The notes under the pieces: model-generated
Databases searched by the model: none
What the model was told of the DNA's origin: nothing
What the model saw: only the letters and a program-made list of their open reading frames with translations
Translations under genes and position numbers: made by a program
In this document: positions 51,837-60,386 of the stretch, one piece after another
Layout of the letters: every line of letters starts with the position of its first letter
Position numbering within the stretch: position 1 is the stretch's first letter
NCBI RefSeq assembly: GCF_003762835.1
Contig: NZ_RJWA01000003.1
Span: 62,001-126,000 of the forward strand
DNA: 64,000 nucleotides
Direction: 5' to 3'
Origin: Micromonospora sp. HM5-17
Lineage (GTDB): Bacteria; Actinomycetota; Actinomycetes; Mycobacteriales; Micromonosporaceae

Positions 51837-52796
51837 ATGCCCGTACCGCATCCGACGAGCCCGGCGGAGGTCGCCGCCGCGCTCGCGGAGGTCGGCTACC
51901 TCGCCGACGAGGGGCTGGCCGCGGCGGTCTTTCTCGCCGTCCGGCTGCGCCGGCCCCTCTTCCTGGAGGGCGAGCCCGGGGTGGGCAAGACCGCGCTGGC
52001 CGAGGCGCTGGCGCGGGTGCTCGGCGCGTCGCTGATCCGGCTCCAGTGTTACGCCGGTATCGACGCCAGTCAGGCGCTGTACGACTGGAACTTCCCCCGG
52101 CAGCTGTTGCGGTTGCGGGCGCTTGGCGAGGCGGCTGACGCCGAGGCGGCGGCCGCCGCCACCGCCTCGCTCTACACTCGGGAGTTCCTCGTCGCCCGAC
52201 CCGTCCTGCAGGCCCTGGAGAACGCCCCGGCGGTCCTGCTCGTCGACGAGATCGACCGGGCCGACGACGAGTTCGAGGCGTTCCTGCTGGAGGTGCTGGA
52301 GAGCTACGCGGTCAGCATCCCGGAGCTGGGCACGATCCGGGCCGCCGTACCGCCGCTGGTCGTGTTGACCTCCAACCGCAGCCGGGAGGTGCACGACGCG
52401 CTCAAGCGCCGCTGCCTCTACCACTGGATCGCCCATCCGGACGTGACCCGGGAGACCGAGATCCTGCGCCGCCGGCTCGCCGGGCTCGACGCGCGTCTCG
52501 CGGCCGACATCGCCGCCGCCATGGCCCGGCTGCGCCGGGCCGACCTGGTGAAGCCACCGGGCATCGCCGAGTCTCTCGACCTGGCCCGCGCCGCCCTGGA
52601 GCTGGGCGAGTCGCGGCTCTCCCCGACGCTGGCCGAGGCGGCCCTCGGCACGGTCGCGAAACACCACGAGGACCGCGCCACGGTACGTCGGGAACTGGCC
52701 CGGCCCGCGCCGCCGGACGGCCGGGCTGGGAGCGGGGGGACGACGGTCGGCACCCCGGCGGCCGGCCGCGACGCAGCGACCGGGACGCCGGCGTGA
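51837..52796 (+). CDS. MoxR-type AAA+ ATPase
   Basis: A 319-residue ATPase of the MoxR/RavA group: Walker A FLEGEPGVGKTALAEAL (about 43-59), Walker B VLLVDEIDRADDEFEAFLLEVLE (about 132-154), sensor 1 LTSNRSREV and arginine-rich RRCLYHW. A lid domain follows; the last 45 residues are a Gly/Ala/Thr linker. MoxR proteins remodel partner proteins together with a vWA protein, here the next gene, whose GTG overlaps this stop (GTGA 52793-52796). A weak CACACT -10 lies 6 bases before ATG 51837. Confidence 0.93.
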   Translation: MPVPHPTSPAEVAAALAEVGYLADEGLAAAVFLAVRLRRPLFLEGEPGVGKTALAEALARVLGASLIRLQCYAGIDASQALYDWNFPRQLLRLRALGEAADAEAAAAATASLYTREFLVARPVLQALENAPAVLLVDEIDRADDEFEAFLLEVLESYAVSIPELGTIRAAVPPLVVLTSNRSREVHDALKRRCLYHWIAHPDVTRETEILRRRLAGLDARLAADIAAAMARLRRADLVKPPGIAESLDLARAALELGESRLSPTLAEAALGTVAKHHEDRATVRRELARPAPPDGRAGSGGTTVGTPAAGRDAATGTPA

Positions 52797-54085
52797 TCCC
52801 CGACCACCCCGGCGCCGACGCCCGGGCCGACCCTGGTCCCGGCTACGGACCTGACCTCGGGTCCGACCTCGCCGATCTCGCCGGTCGGCTGCGCGAGGCC
52901 GGTATCGGCGTCGACGCGGCGCGGGTCGGGTTCGCCCTGGCCGCGGTCGCGGAACTCGGCCCCGTCGACCGGCACAGCCTCTACTGGGGGACCCGACTGA
53001 CGCTCTGCGCCAGCCCCGCCGACCTCGTCGCGTTCGAGGCCGCCTTCGCCGCCTGGCTCGCCGGGCGGCGGCAGCCAGAGCCGGCCGGTCCGGGGCATCC
53101 CGGAGAGCCCGCCGGGCTGCCGGCGCCGTCTCCGGTCCCGCCGTCCGTGGCCGCGTCGTCCGCCGTCGCGCCGTCTCCGGTCGAGCCGGCCACGGGAGGG
53201 CTCCGTGGTACCGGTGTACCCGCCGATCCGGCCGACCCGGCGATGCCCGCCGGGAGCGGCACCGAGGAGGGGAACACCGCCGGAGACGGCACCGGCGCCG
53301 AGGGGACATGGCTGCCGGGTCTTCGTGCCGTACCGACCGAGGTGCTGGCCCGACGGGATCTGCGTACCCTCACCGACGCCGAACGCGCCGAGATCCTCGC
53401 GCTGATCGCCCGGCTGGCCCGAACCCGCCCGGACCACCCGTCCCGTCGGCACCGCCCGGGCGGGCGACGACGGCTCGACCCGGCCGGCACGCTCCGGACG
53501 ATGCTGCGCGACGGCGGCGAGCCAGCGCACCCGCGGTACCGGCGCCGGAAGGTCAGGCCCCGGCGGCTCACCCTGCTGGTCGACGTCAGCGAGTCGATGA
53601 CCGGCTACCGCGAGGCGCTGCTGCGGTTCGCCCACGCCGCGCTGGTCGCCGCCCCGACCACGACCGAGGTCTTCACCCTCGGCACCCGGTGCACCCGGGT
53701 CACCCGGGCGCTCGCCGTTCGCGACCCGCGGCGGGCCATGGCGGCGTTGGCCGAGGTGGAGCCGTACCAGGGTGGCGGGACCCGACTCGGCCGGTGTCTA
53801 CGGGAGTTTCTCCGCGCGTACGGCGGAGACCGTCGGGTCCGTTCCGCGACGGTCGTGATCGCCTCCGACGGGCACGACTCGGGTCCGGCGGCGCTGCTGG
53901 CCGGCCAGGTCGAGCGGCTGTCCCGGCTGGCGTACCGGTTGATCTGGGTGAACCCGCAGCAGGGCTGGCCCGGCTTCCGACCGATGGCGCCCGGGCTGGT
54001 GGCCAGCCTGCGGTACGTCGACGACGCGCTGCCCGGGCACAGTTTCGCGGCCCTGCGGGACCTGGCGGAGGTAATGCGACGATGA
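52793..54085 (+). CDS. vWA-domain (CoxE-like) partner of MoxR
   Basis: A 430-residue protein. Residues 20-90 are helical (DLADLAGRLREAGIGVDAARVGFALAAVAEL). A Pro/Ala/Gly-rich linker fills 95-180. A CoxE-type vWA domain runs from about 255, with MIDAS motif DVSESM (Asp264) and later GGGTRLGRCL and VIASDGHDSG. A metal-dependent adhesion site means it binds protein partners rather than catalysing. It overlaps both neighbours by 4 bases, so MoxR, vWA and CHAT protein are translationally coupled. Confidence 0.92.
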   Translation: MIPDHPGADARADPGPGYGPDLGSDLADLAGRLREAGIGVDAARVGFALAAVAELGPVDRHSLYWGTRLTLCASPADLVAFEAAFAAWLAGRRQPEPAGPGHPGEPAGLPAPSPVPPSVAASSAVAPSPVEPATGGLRGTGVPADPADPAMPAGSGTEEGNTAGDGTGAEGTWLPGLRAVPTEVLARRDLRTLTDAERAEILALIARLARTRPDHPSRRHRPGGRRRLDPAGTLRTMLRDGGEPAHPRYRRRKVRPRRLTLLVDVSESMTGYREALLRFAHAALVAAPTTTEVFTLGTRCTRVTRALAVRDPRRAMAALAEVEPYQGGGTRLGRCLREFLRAYGGDRRVRSATVVIASDGHDSGPAALLAGQVERLSRLAYRLIWVNPQQGWPGFRPMAPGLVASLRYVDDALPGHSFAALRDLAEVMRR

Positions 54086-56475
54086 CCGAACGGACGGTAC
54101 GGCCATCGGACGCCGACGCGGCGAGCGCCGCGTCCGTGGACGTCGACCGGGCGCTGGCCCGGGACGACCTGTTGCAGTTGGCCCGAGACGCGGAGCAGGC
54201 GGTCGGCATCGTCCGCCAGCGGGAGAGCCTGGCGCGGCGGGCCGAGAACGAGCCGGACGTCTTCGGGCTGGCGCTGCGCCACTACCTGGCGGAGACCTCG
54301 TCCCGCCGACGCGCGATCCGCGCCCAGGCGTGGTCGTACGCGGCGACCATCGTCTGCTTCTGCGAACGGCTCGGCATCCCGGTCTCCAGCCCGCACCCGG
54401 CCGAGGAGATGTACGCGTTCGCCGCCGAGGAGCTCGACGGCGCCCCGGGCGGGGTGCTCGGGGGTGACGGGCTCGACCACGACCTGACGCTCGGGGTCTT
54501 CAACACCTACCAGCGGGCCCGGAACCTCCGCCTGCACGGCCGGTACGCCGAGGCACTCCAACTCGTCGTGGTCCCGGCCGAGGAGCTGTTCGGCACCGGG
54601 GCCGAACCGCACCTCGCGCACTACCTCTACGAGACCGGCGCCTGCCTGATCGCCGCCGGTCAGGCCGCGCAGGTCCCGAGCGCGCTCGGGGAGCGGGACC
54701 GGTACTGGACCGAGACCCGCGCGGCCGGCTTCTCGACCCGGCACCGCCTGGACCTGGTCCGGGGCCTGGCCGCCTGGCGACAGGGCGACCACCCGACGGC
54801 GCTGCGCGGGCTGCGGTCGGCACTGCGGCAGCTCCGCGCCGCCGCGCACCCACCGGACCCGGTGACCGGGGTGCTGCGGTCCTGGCTGGACGAGGCGCGG
54901 GCGGTACATCTCCTGTCGGTGACCCTCAGCCTCGCCGAACTGCTCGCCGCCGTCGGGCGGGACGGCGACGAGCCGGACGATCCCGGGGCGTCGGCGGATG
55001 CGGACCGGAGGCGCGAGGCGATCATCCTCGGCGGACAGGCACTCGCCATCGCCGAGCGGATTCGCGGGCGGTGGCGGGTCATCGCCCGATCCCGGGCGCC
55101 GCTGGCCGTGGTGTTTCGCCGGGTGTACGGCGACATCGCCCTGCTCGCGGCGCGGGTGCCCGGTCAGCCGGCGGCCCGGCTCGGGCTGCGGGTCGCGCTG
55201 TCGGCGAAGCAGACCGGATTCGCCAGCCGGATCCGGGAGGGCCGACTGCTGATGAGCCCGCACCTCGGCGGCCTGCTCGACGAGGTGATCAACGCCGAGG
55301 ACCCGCCGGTGGCGTCGTTCGCCGCCGGTGACGAGGCGGCCCGGGAGGAACGGCTCGAACACCTGCGGTTCCGGCTTGAGGAGGAGGTGTCGCCGATGCT
55401 CGCCGACACCGTCCTGCCGGCACGGGTTCGGCTCCGTCGGCTGCTCAGGACCCTCGGCCGACGCCACGCCCTCGACGTCGTCGCGCTGCCGGACACGCTC
55501 GGCGGCGGGCGGACGAACTGGTTCCGTTCGCTGGTCCGGCCGGACCGGCGCATCAGCTTCGAACGGTTCACGACCGGAGCGGCGTACCAGGCGTTCTTCG
55601 AGGGGAGCGCCGACCAGCCGCCGTGGCTGGGCCGGCTGCGCGAGGCCGCGGAGGGGGCGGGCCCGGACTGGTACGGGCTGGCCCGTGAGATCCTTCCGGC
55701 CGCGCTCGTCGAGGACGCGTTGGCGGCCACCGTGGACCGCCCGATCGAGCTGCTGATCTCGGCGCACTCGGCGTTGAGCCTGCTGCCCTGGGCGGCGCTG
55801 CGGCTCGACCCCGACACGGCGCTGGTCGAACGAGCCGTCATCGCCCAGTGCCCGGTCCTGACCTGTCTCTCCGACCGGCGGCTGCCGCCGGTGACGGGAT
55901 CGGCGCTGGTCCGGCTCGTCTCCACCGCCGAGCAGGGGGTCGATGTCGTCCAGGAGCGACTCGCCTGGGACCTGCCGGAGGAGCATGGCCGGGTGCCGTT
56001 GAGCCGGTGCGTGATCGGACCGGACAGCGCGCCCGTTCCGATCGGCGGCGACCTGCCGAGCGCGCTGGCCGACGCCCCGGACGACGTACGGTTTCTGCAC
56101 GTCGCCTCGCACGGCGGCGGCCGGGGACTGGCACAGTACCTGCTGTTGCCCGAGCGGCTGCTGGCCGCGCAGGCACTGGCGATGACCTGGCCGACCTCGG
56201 TGCTGATCGCCTCCTGCCACGTGGGCCGGCTGGTCAACCCGGAGGACGCCGAGCCGTTGAACTTCGTGATGGCCCTGCTCACCGGCGGATCGCGGTGTGT
56301 GGTCGCCGCCATCGACGAGGTTCCGGACGTCCGGACCAGCCGGATGACCGCCCAGATCGTGGACGCCGTCCGGGAGGGGCCGGTCCGGCTCGACGTCGCG
56401 CTGCGCGAGGTGCAGTTGGCGTACCCGAAGGAGGCCGCGCCGACCTGGGCGCTGCTGGCCGCCTACGTCCGCTGA
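54082..56475 (+). CDS. CHAT-domain (caspase-like) protease with helical repeat region
   Basis: A 797-residue predicted effector protease. Residues about 50-420 are helical repeats of TPR character (YETGACLIAAGQAAQVPSAL, LVRGLAAWRQGDHPTALRGLRSALRQL, AIILGGQALAIAERIRGRW). The C-terminal CHAT domain (about 560-797) has the His-Cys dyad: His677 in FLHVASHGGGRG and Cys712 in LIASCHVGRLVNPEDAEPLNFVMALLTGG. CHAT proteases cleave protein targets in bacterial cell-suicide and conflict systems. The ATG overlaps the vWA stop (ATGA 54082-54085). The 3' end overlaps the convergent membrane gene by 13 bp. Confidence 0.93.
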   Translation: MTERTVRPSDADAASAASVDVDRALARDDLLQLARDAEQAVGIVRQRESLARRAENEPDVFGLALRHYLAETSSRRRAIRAQAWSYAATIVCFCERLGIPVSSPHPAEEMYAFAAEELDGAPGGVLGGDGLDHDLTLGVFNTYQRARNLRLHGRYAEALQLVVVPAEELFGTGAEPHLAHYLYETGACLIAAGQAAQVPSALGERDRYWTETRAAGFSTRHRLDLVRGLAAWRQGDHPTALRGLRSALRQLRAAAHPPDPVTGVLRSWLDEARAVHLLSVTLSLAELLAAVGRDGDEPDDPGASADADRRREAIILGGQALAIAERIRGRWRVIARSRAPLAVVFRRVYGDIALLAARVPGQPAARLGLRVALSAKQTGFASRIREGRLLMSPHLGGLLDEVINAEDPPVASFAAGDEAAREERLEHLRFRLEEEVSPMLADTVLPARVRLRRLLRTLGRRHALDVVALPDTLGGGRTNWFRSLVRPDRRISFERFTTGAAYQAFFEGSADQPPWLGRLREAAEGAGPDWYGLAREILPAALVEDALAATVDRPIELLISAHSALSLLPWAALRLDPDTALVERAVIAQCPVLTCLSDRRLPPVTGSALVRLVSTAEQGVDVVQERLAWDLPEEHGRVPLSRCVIGPDSAPVPIGGDLPSALADAPDDVRFLHVASHGGGRGLAQYLLLPERLLAAQALAMTWPTSVLIASCHVGRLVNPEDAEPLNFVMALLTGGSRCVVAAIDEVPDVRTSRMTAQIVDAVREGPVRLDVALREVQLAYPKEAAPTWALLAAYVR

Positions 56476-57992
56476 CCCGCCCGCGCGGCGGCCCGGATGC
56501 TCCGGTCCCGCAGCAGCGCCACTCCCACGGCGGCCAGGCCGACGGCGAGGCTGACGGCCAGGGTCCAGCCGACCGGGAGCAGGTGCCCGTACGCCAGGCG
56601 GGCCACCCCGGTGCCGCCGAGCCAGCCGGCGCTGGCGCCGGTGAGAAAGGCCGTGACGAAGTCGACGGTACGCAGCGGAAGGTCCTGCGGGACGCGGCGC
56701 GACCAGCGCAGGACGGCGGTCGGCAGCGCGAGCGCCAGGCAGCCCAGGAAGATGATGAGCGGGGTCTGCAGCGACGCCGGGATCGGCAGTTTCGCCTCGA
56801 AGGCCTGGACGGCGGCGAGGATCATCAGGATCGCGCCGACGACCGAGGCCTGGACGAGGAGCAGTTGCTGCTGCGCCGCGCCGAGCCCGCGCTGCACGAC
56901 CGAGGCGGTGAGCGCCGAGACCCGCTCCGCCTGGTCCCGCGCGATCTCCAGCTCGGTGATGTCGTCGGAGACCTGCTCGCGCAGTGCCTCGCCGAGAATC
57001 TGGTCGTCGGCGAGCGGTCCCTGCCAGCCGGGGGCGAGTGGCGCCAGCCGGCGGAGGTTGCCGAGGACGGCGTCGGCGTTGCGGGCGACCTTGCGGAGCC
57101 GGGCGTGCGTGGTGATCACCCCGGTCGAGTTCACCTGGAGGTGGGTGAGTTCGATGTCGGCGGTGACCAGGTCGGCGGCGGCGACCGGGGTGGTCCGGTG
57201 CAGCGCCAGGAGTCGGTCCACCGCGCTGTCGGTCCCGTGGCGAAGCTGCCGGATGGCGGACCCGCTGGCGTGGTAGATCCGACGTTGCTGGCGGAGCTTC
57301 GCGGCGTCGAGCAGGTAGTGCACGAACGGCCCGAGCCGGCCCCCGCCGGGGGTCCAGGAGAAGGCGTCCAGCTCGACCTCGGCCGAGGCCGCGCCGACGA
57401 GGACGAGTCGCCGCTGGTGGGGCCGGGTCGGTGGTGCCTCCCACAGCAGGAAGCCGTGGGTGGTCAGGGACGGCCGCCGGATCCAGGTGCCGTCTCCGGC
57501 GTCGGGGACCTCGGCGGCGAGCACCGGGGCGAGGGCCTCGGCGGTGGCCCGGTCCACGGCACCGTCGACGAGCCCGAGGTAGACCCGGGCGCCGCCGAGG
57601 TCGGTGGGGGGAGACGCCGGTTCGGTACGGTCGAGTTCGGCCTCGATCGAGGCCCAGCCGCGGGCGTTGTCGTTCGGGGCGAGCAGCACGGTCAGGCAGG
57701 CCGCGTCGCCGGAGCTGGAGAGCACGGCCTGGTACAGGGCGTCACCCTCGACGGCCCGGTGCGCGTGGCCGAGCACGGTGAGGCTGCCGGTCCCGACCCC
57801 GTCGCCGAGGGGGAGCGCGTCGACGTCGACCGCGGATCGCATCCCCAGCGTGGTGGTGACCCCGTGCCACGCCGCGCGGAGTCGCGGCGGTAGCACGGGA
57901 CCGTCCAGTGGGGCGAACTCGTGCGCCAGCAGCCAGGGCCTAATGAGCATGACTGGGGCCCCGGCCGGATCCGTCGTACCGGGGGTGGTCAC
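56463..57992 (-). CDS. CATRA-type membrane protein facing the CHAT protease
   Basis: A 509-residue protein. The first ~370 residues are soluble (LIRPWLLAHEFAPLDGPVLPPRLRAAW, then VLLAPNDNARGWASIEAELDRT, FLLWEAPP and a long helical part RQLRHGTDSAVDRLLALHR). The last ~140 hold four membrane helices (LVQASVVGAILMILAAVQAF, LIIFLGCLALALPTAVL, VDFVTAFLTGASAGWLGG, LPVGWTLAVSLAVGLAAVGVALL). From memory this resembles the caspase/TPR repeat-associated component of the CATRA conflict systems. A role as membrane anchor, pore or sensor is inferred. Start GTG 57992, or ATG 57950 (MLIRPW); both overlap the upstream small gene. Confidence 0.78.
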   Translation of the reverse strand: MTTPGTTDPAGAPVMLIRPWLLAHEFAPLDGPVLPPRLRAAWHGVTTTLGMRSAVDVDALPLGDGVGTGSLTVLGHAHRAVEGDALYQAVLSSSGDAACLTVLLAPNDNARGWASIEAELDRTEPASPPTDLGGARVYLGLVDGAVDRATAEALAPVLAAEVPDAGDGTWIRRPSLTTHGFLLWEAPPTRPHQRRLVLVGAASAEVELDAFSWTPGGGRLGPFVHYLLDAAKLRQQRRIYHASGSAIRQLRHGTDSAVDRLLALHRTTPVAAADLVTADIELTHLQVNSTGVITTHARLRKVARNADAVLGNLRRLAPLAPGWQGPLADDQILGEALREQVSDDITELEIARDQAERVSALTASVVQRGLGAAQQQLLLVQASVVGAILMILAAVQAFEAKLPIPASLQTPLIIFLGCLALALPTAVLRWSRRVPQDLPLRTVDFVTAFLTGASAGWLGGTGVARLAYGHLLPVGWTLAVSLAVGLAAVGVALLRDRSIRAAARAGQRT

Positions 57993-58344
57993 CCCTCGCC
58001 GGTGGGGCGGGGCCGCCGGAGGTGTCGGATCCGCTGCCGTCGAGCCAGGCGAGCTGCTCCACGATCACCGGGACCAGCTCGACGACCCTGGTGTACAGCG
58101 GCTCCGGCACGCCGACCCGGCGCGGGTCGTCGATTCGGGTGACCACCCGCGAACCCGGCTCGACGTCCTCGATCTGCCGCAGGACGGCGTCGATCCCCCG
58201 CTCGTCCCGTGCGGCCAGGTGCCGGGCCAGCTCCTCGACCGCCCGGCTGGTGCGCTCCCACTGCGCCAGGGTGAGCCGCCAGTTGGCGCACTCCGTCAGC
58301 AGTCGTCGCAGCGTCAGCAGGTTCCGGTAGAGCTGGTTCGGCAT
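57940..58344 (-). CDS. Small CATRA-associated protein
   Basis: A 134-residue mostly helical protein (YRNLLTLRRLLTECANWRLT, WERTSRAVEELARHLAARDERGIDAVLRQIEDVEP, PEPLYTRVVELVPVIVEQL) with a Gly/Pro/His-rich disordered end. GGAGG lies 8 bases before ATG 58344. It overlaps the membrane-protein gene and is made first, so it could act as its chaperone, adaptor or inhibitor. It resembles the small partner seen in CATRA loci; confidence in that name is moderate. Confidence 0.75.
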   Translation of the reverse strand: MPNQLYRNLLTLRRLLTECANWRLTLAQWERTSRAVEELARHLAARDERGIDAVLRQIEDVEPGSRVVTRIDDPRRVGVPEPLYTRVVELVPVIVEQLAWLDGSGSDTSGGPAPPARGDHPRYDGSGRGPSHAH

Positions 58345-58589
58345 CCGGGCCCTCCACAGTGACCGTCATCGCCGGCTCAACGGTACGGAACAGCGGCAAC
58401 CCGGTCCGCCGCCGTCGTCCGGGCCGGACTGGTCGCGTGGCCGTACGGTGAACCGTCCCCCGGCGGCTCGGCGGTCCGCGGGGTTGGACACGTCGCGTCA
58501 GCGTCACGCCGCTCAGGGTTGACGAGGTTCAATGGACAACAAGGCATCCGATTTGGTCTGGGCGTTTCTCGACGAGGGGCGGGCCCGAC

Positions 58590-59945
58590 ATGCTGAGCGC
58601 CGACGAACTGCGCAGCTACGCGCGGAGCATCCGCGACGAGGAGTTGGTCGTCGACGAGCGGCTGCTCGCGATGATCGAGTCCGACGTGGCCGCGTACCGG
58701 GAGTTCCTGCGGGAGCCGCGACCGCAGCTTCCGCCGCCCGAGATCGCGGATCTGCTGCCGCTGATGGGCTGGCTGCTGCTGGAGGCGTCGCTGGCGCCGC
58801 TGTGGATCGTGGAGGCGGGGTACGAGAGTCTCGACGGTGAGCGGCGGGCGCGCAGCGAGGCCGCCGCCGCGCTGATCGACCGGGCGGCCGACGCCGCCCG
58901 TGCGCTGCCCTGGCCGGAGTTCGCCCCGCGTGCCCTGGGAGCGATCCGTGCCCAGGCCCTGGTGGCGTCGAAGCGGGACACCGAGAGCGGCTACGACGAC
59001 GCCTGGATCCTGCACCAGGAGGCGGCGAGGAAGCACGCGAGCTTCCTGGACAGCCACGGGTCGGACCCGTCCCGCGAGCGGTACGTCCGGGATCTCGGGG
59101 AGGTCCTGCTGCAACTGGCGCTCGCCGAGACCGGTACGGCGTGCCGCACCGCCGAGCGGGTGCTGAGCCGGTGGGCCGAGGGAAAGGAGGCCGGCACCTG
59201 GGACGAGCAGGACAGCGCGCAATGGACCCAGCGGATGTTCCGGCGGCTCGCCGAGGGGGTGGAGACCGGGATGCGGGCCCTGGACGTGGCGGCTGGGATC
59301 GCGCAGCGGTGGGGCTTCACGGACCGGGTGACCGAGGAACGGCTGGCCCTCCCGACAAGCCATCGCCTGCCGGCGATCATGACCGCTCGGGCCAACCTGC
59401 TGATGCTCTCGATGTGTCCGGAGATGGCGGACCTGGGCCGGATGCCGGACGGCTTCGACACCTGGGCGGAGGCTCGGGGCGACCTGATCGCGCGCTTCCA
59501 GGAGTGCTACCGGCACATCGAGCGCCCGGTGCTGCGCGAGGACGGCCGTCCCTGGCCGATGCGGCCCGAGCACGAGCGCTCGATGGTGCAGCTCCGGCTC
59601 CACCTGGCGCTGGCCGTACCGGGGCACGACTTTCCGGCCGAACTGGTCTTCGACCCGTGCGTCGGGATCAACCCGCTGACCGAGGAGGCGGTCGAGGCGA
59701 TGTCGGGCTGGCTCGCCACACCGGACGCGACGGGGACGCGGCGCGGCGACGCCAATGTCATCGGCTCCGCCACCAAGCCGAGCTTCCTGCGCTCGATGGC
59801 GGCGCTCCGCACGACGTACGGCGGGACGGGCGGCGGGTACGTCGAGTGGCGCCGCGCGTGGTTCGTTCTTGACCGCCACGCCGACGAGCCGGGGCGCCGG
59901 GAGCGGGTCGAGCGGGCGCTCGCCGAGGCCGACGCCGCTTCCTGA
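58590..59945 (+). CDS. Unknown helical protein next to CATRA/CHAT locus
   Basis: A 451-residue protein without recognised catalytic motif. It is helix-rich with a hydrophobic but not clearly membrane segment (IADLLPLMGWLLLEASLAPLWIVEAGY, about 50-76). Later segments include RSEAAAALIDRAADAARALPWPEF, ERYVRDLGEVLLQLALAETGTACRTAERVL and FDPCVGINPLTEEAVEAM. ATG 58590 has GAGGGGCGGG upstream. An ATG at 58532 opens a short overlapping frame (MDNKASDLVWAFLDEG) that looks protein-like, so an upstream leader peptide or N-terminal frameshift is possible. It is divergent from the small CATRA gene, and co-function is inferred from position only. Confidence 0.75.
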   Translation: MLSADELRSYARSIRDEELVVDERLLAMIESDVAAYREFLREPRPQLPPPEIADLLPLMGWLLLEASLAPLWIVEAGYESLDGERRARSEAAAALIDRAADAARALPWPEFAPRALGAIRAQALVASKRDTESGYDDAWILHQEAARKHASFLDSHGSDPSRERYVRDLGEVLLQLALAETGTACRTAERVLSRWAEGKEAGTWDEQDSAQWTQRMFRRLAEGVETGMRALDVAAGIAQRWGFTDRVTEERLALPTSHRLPAIMTARANLLMLSMCPEMADLGRMPDGFDTWAEARGDLIARFQECYRHIERPVLREDGRPWPMRPEHERSMVQLRLHLALAVPGHDFPAELVFDPCVGINPLTEEAVEAMSGWLATPDATGTRRGDANVIGSATKPSFLRSMAALRTTYGGTGGGYVEWRRAWFVLDRHADEPGRRERVERALAEADAAS

Positions 59946-60386
59946 CCGGTCCCTGACCCACCGCCTCCGCCACCGCGTGTCTACGTCAGCACCGGTAACG
60001 GTCTCCGTGAGTGGTCGGCCGCCCCGGCCGGGTCGGGCACGCGGCGACGCCGCAGCGCCGGGCCGGGAGGTCGGTCGACGGCACGGCAGTGGCGCGGGTG
60101 CCCGCCGTCGAACCGCACGACGTGCGCCCGCGCCACCGGCCCGGTTTCCTGGACCGCTCAGCCAGGTGACCGAGGTTCGCGCCGCGGCTTCGGCCGGTCC
60201 GGAGACCGGAGTGGACCCGGCGAACATACTGATATCTATCGACGTCATCGTACTGGGCGCGTCGAGGATCGCAACGGTATGTTTCGATCTTTCGGGTGGT
60301 GGGGGACTGTGCGGTGTCGGTCGGGGTGATGGATCCGGCACTGACGGATATGGATCGGTGGCCGCCTGTCTGCGTACACTGCCGCC
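59946..60386. other. 441-bp gap without a gene
   Basis: The first 250 bases are GC-rich with no coding signal. From 60215 it is AT-richer, with GATATC inside CATACTGATATCTATCG (60227-60243) and ATGTTTCGATCTTTCG (60280-60295), plausible operator or promoter matter for the LacI gene. The -10 TACACT lies at 60375-60380. Confidence 0.5.

Noticed and set aside
53308-54081. In-frame extension of the CHAT protein upstream of ATG 54082
   Set aside because: It overlaps the vWA domain antiphase and is Arg/Ala/Pro-rich; ATGA overlap at 54082 marks the real start.
53605-57444. 1279-residue minus-strand frame antisense to vWA and CHAT genes
   Set aside because: Low-complexity Arg/Gly/Pro translation without motifs; the plus-strand CHAT and vWA proteins carry catalytic and MIDAS residues.
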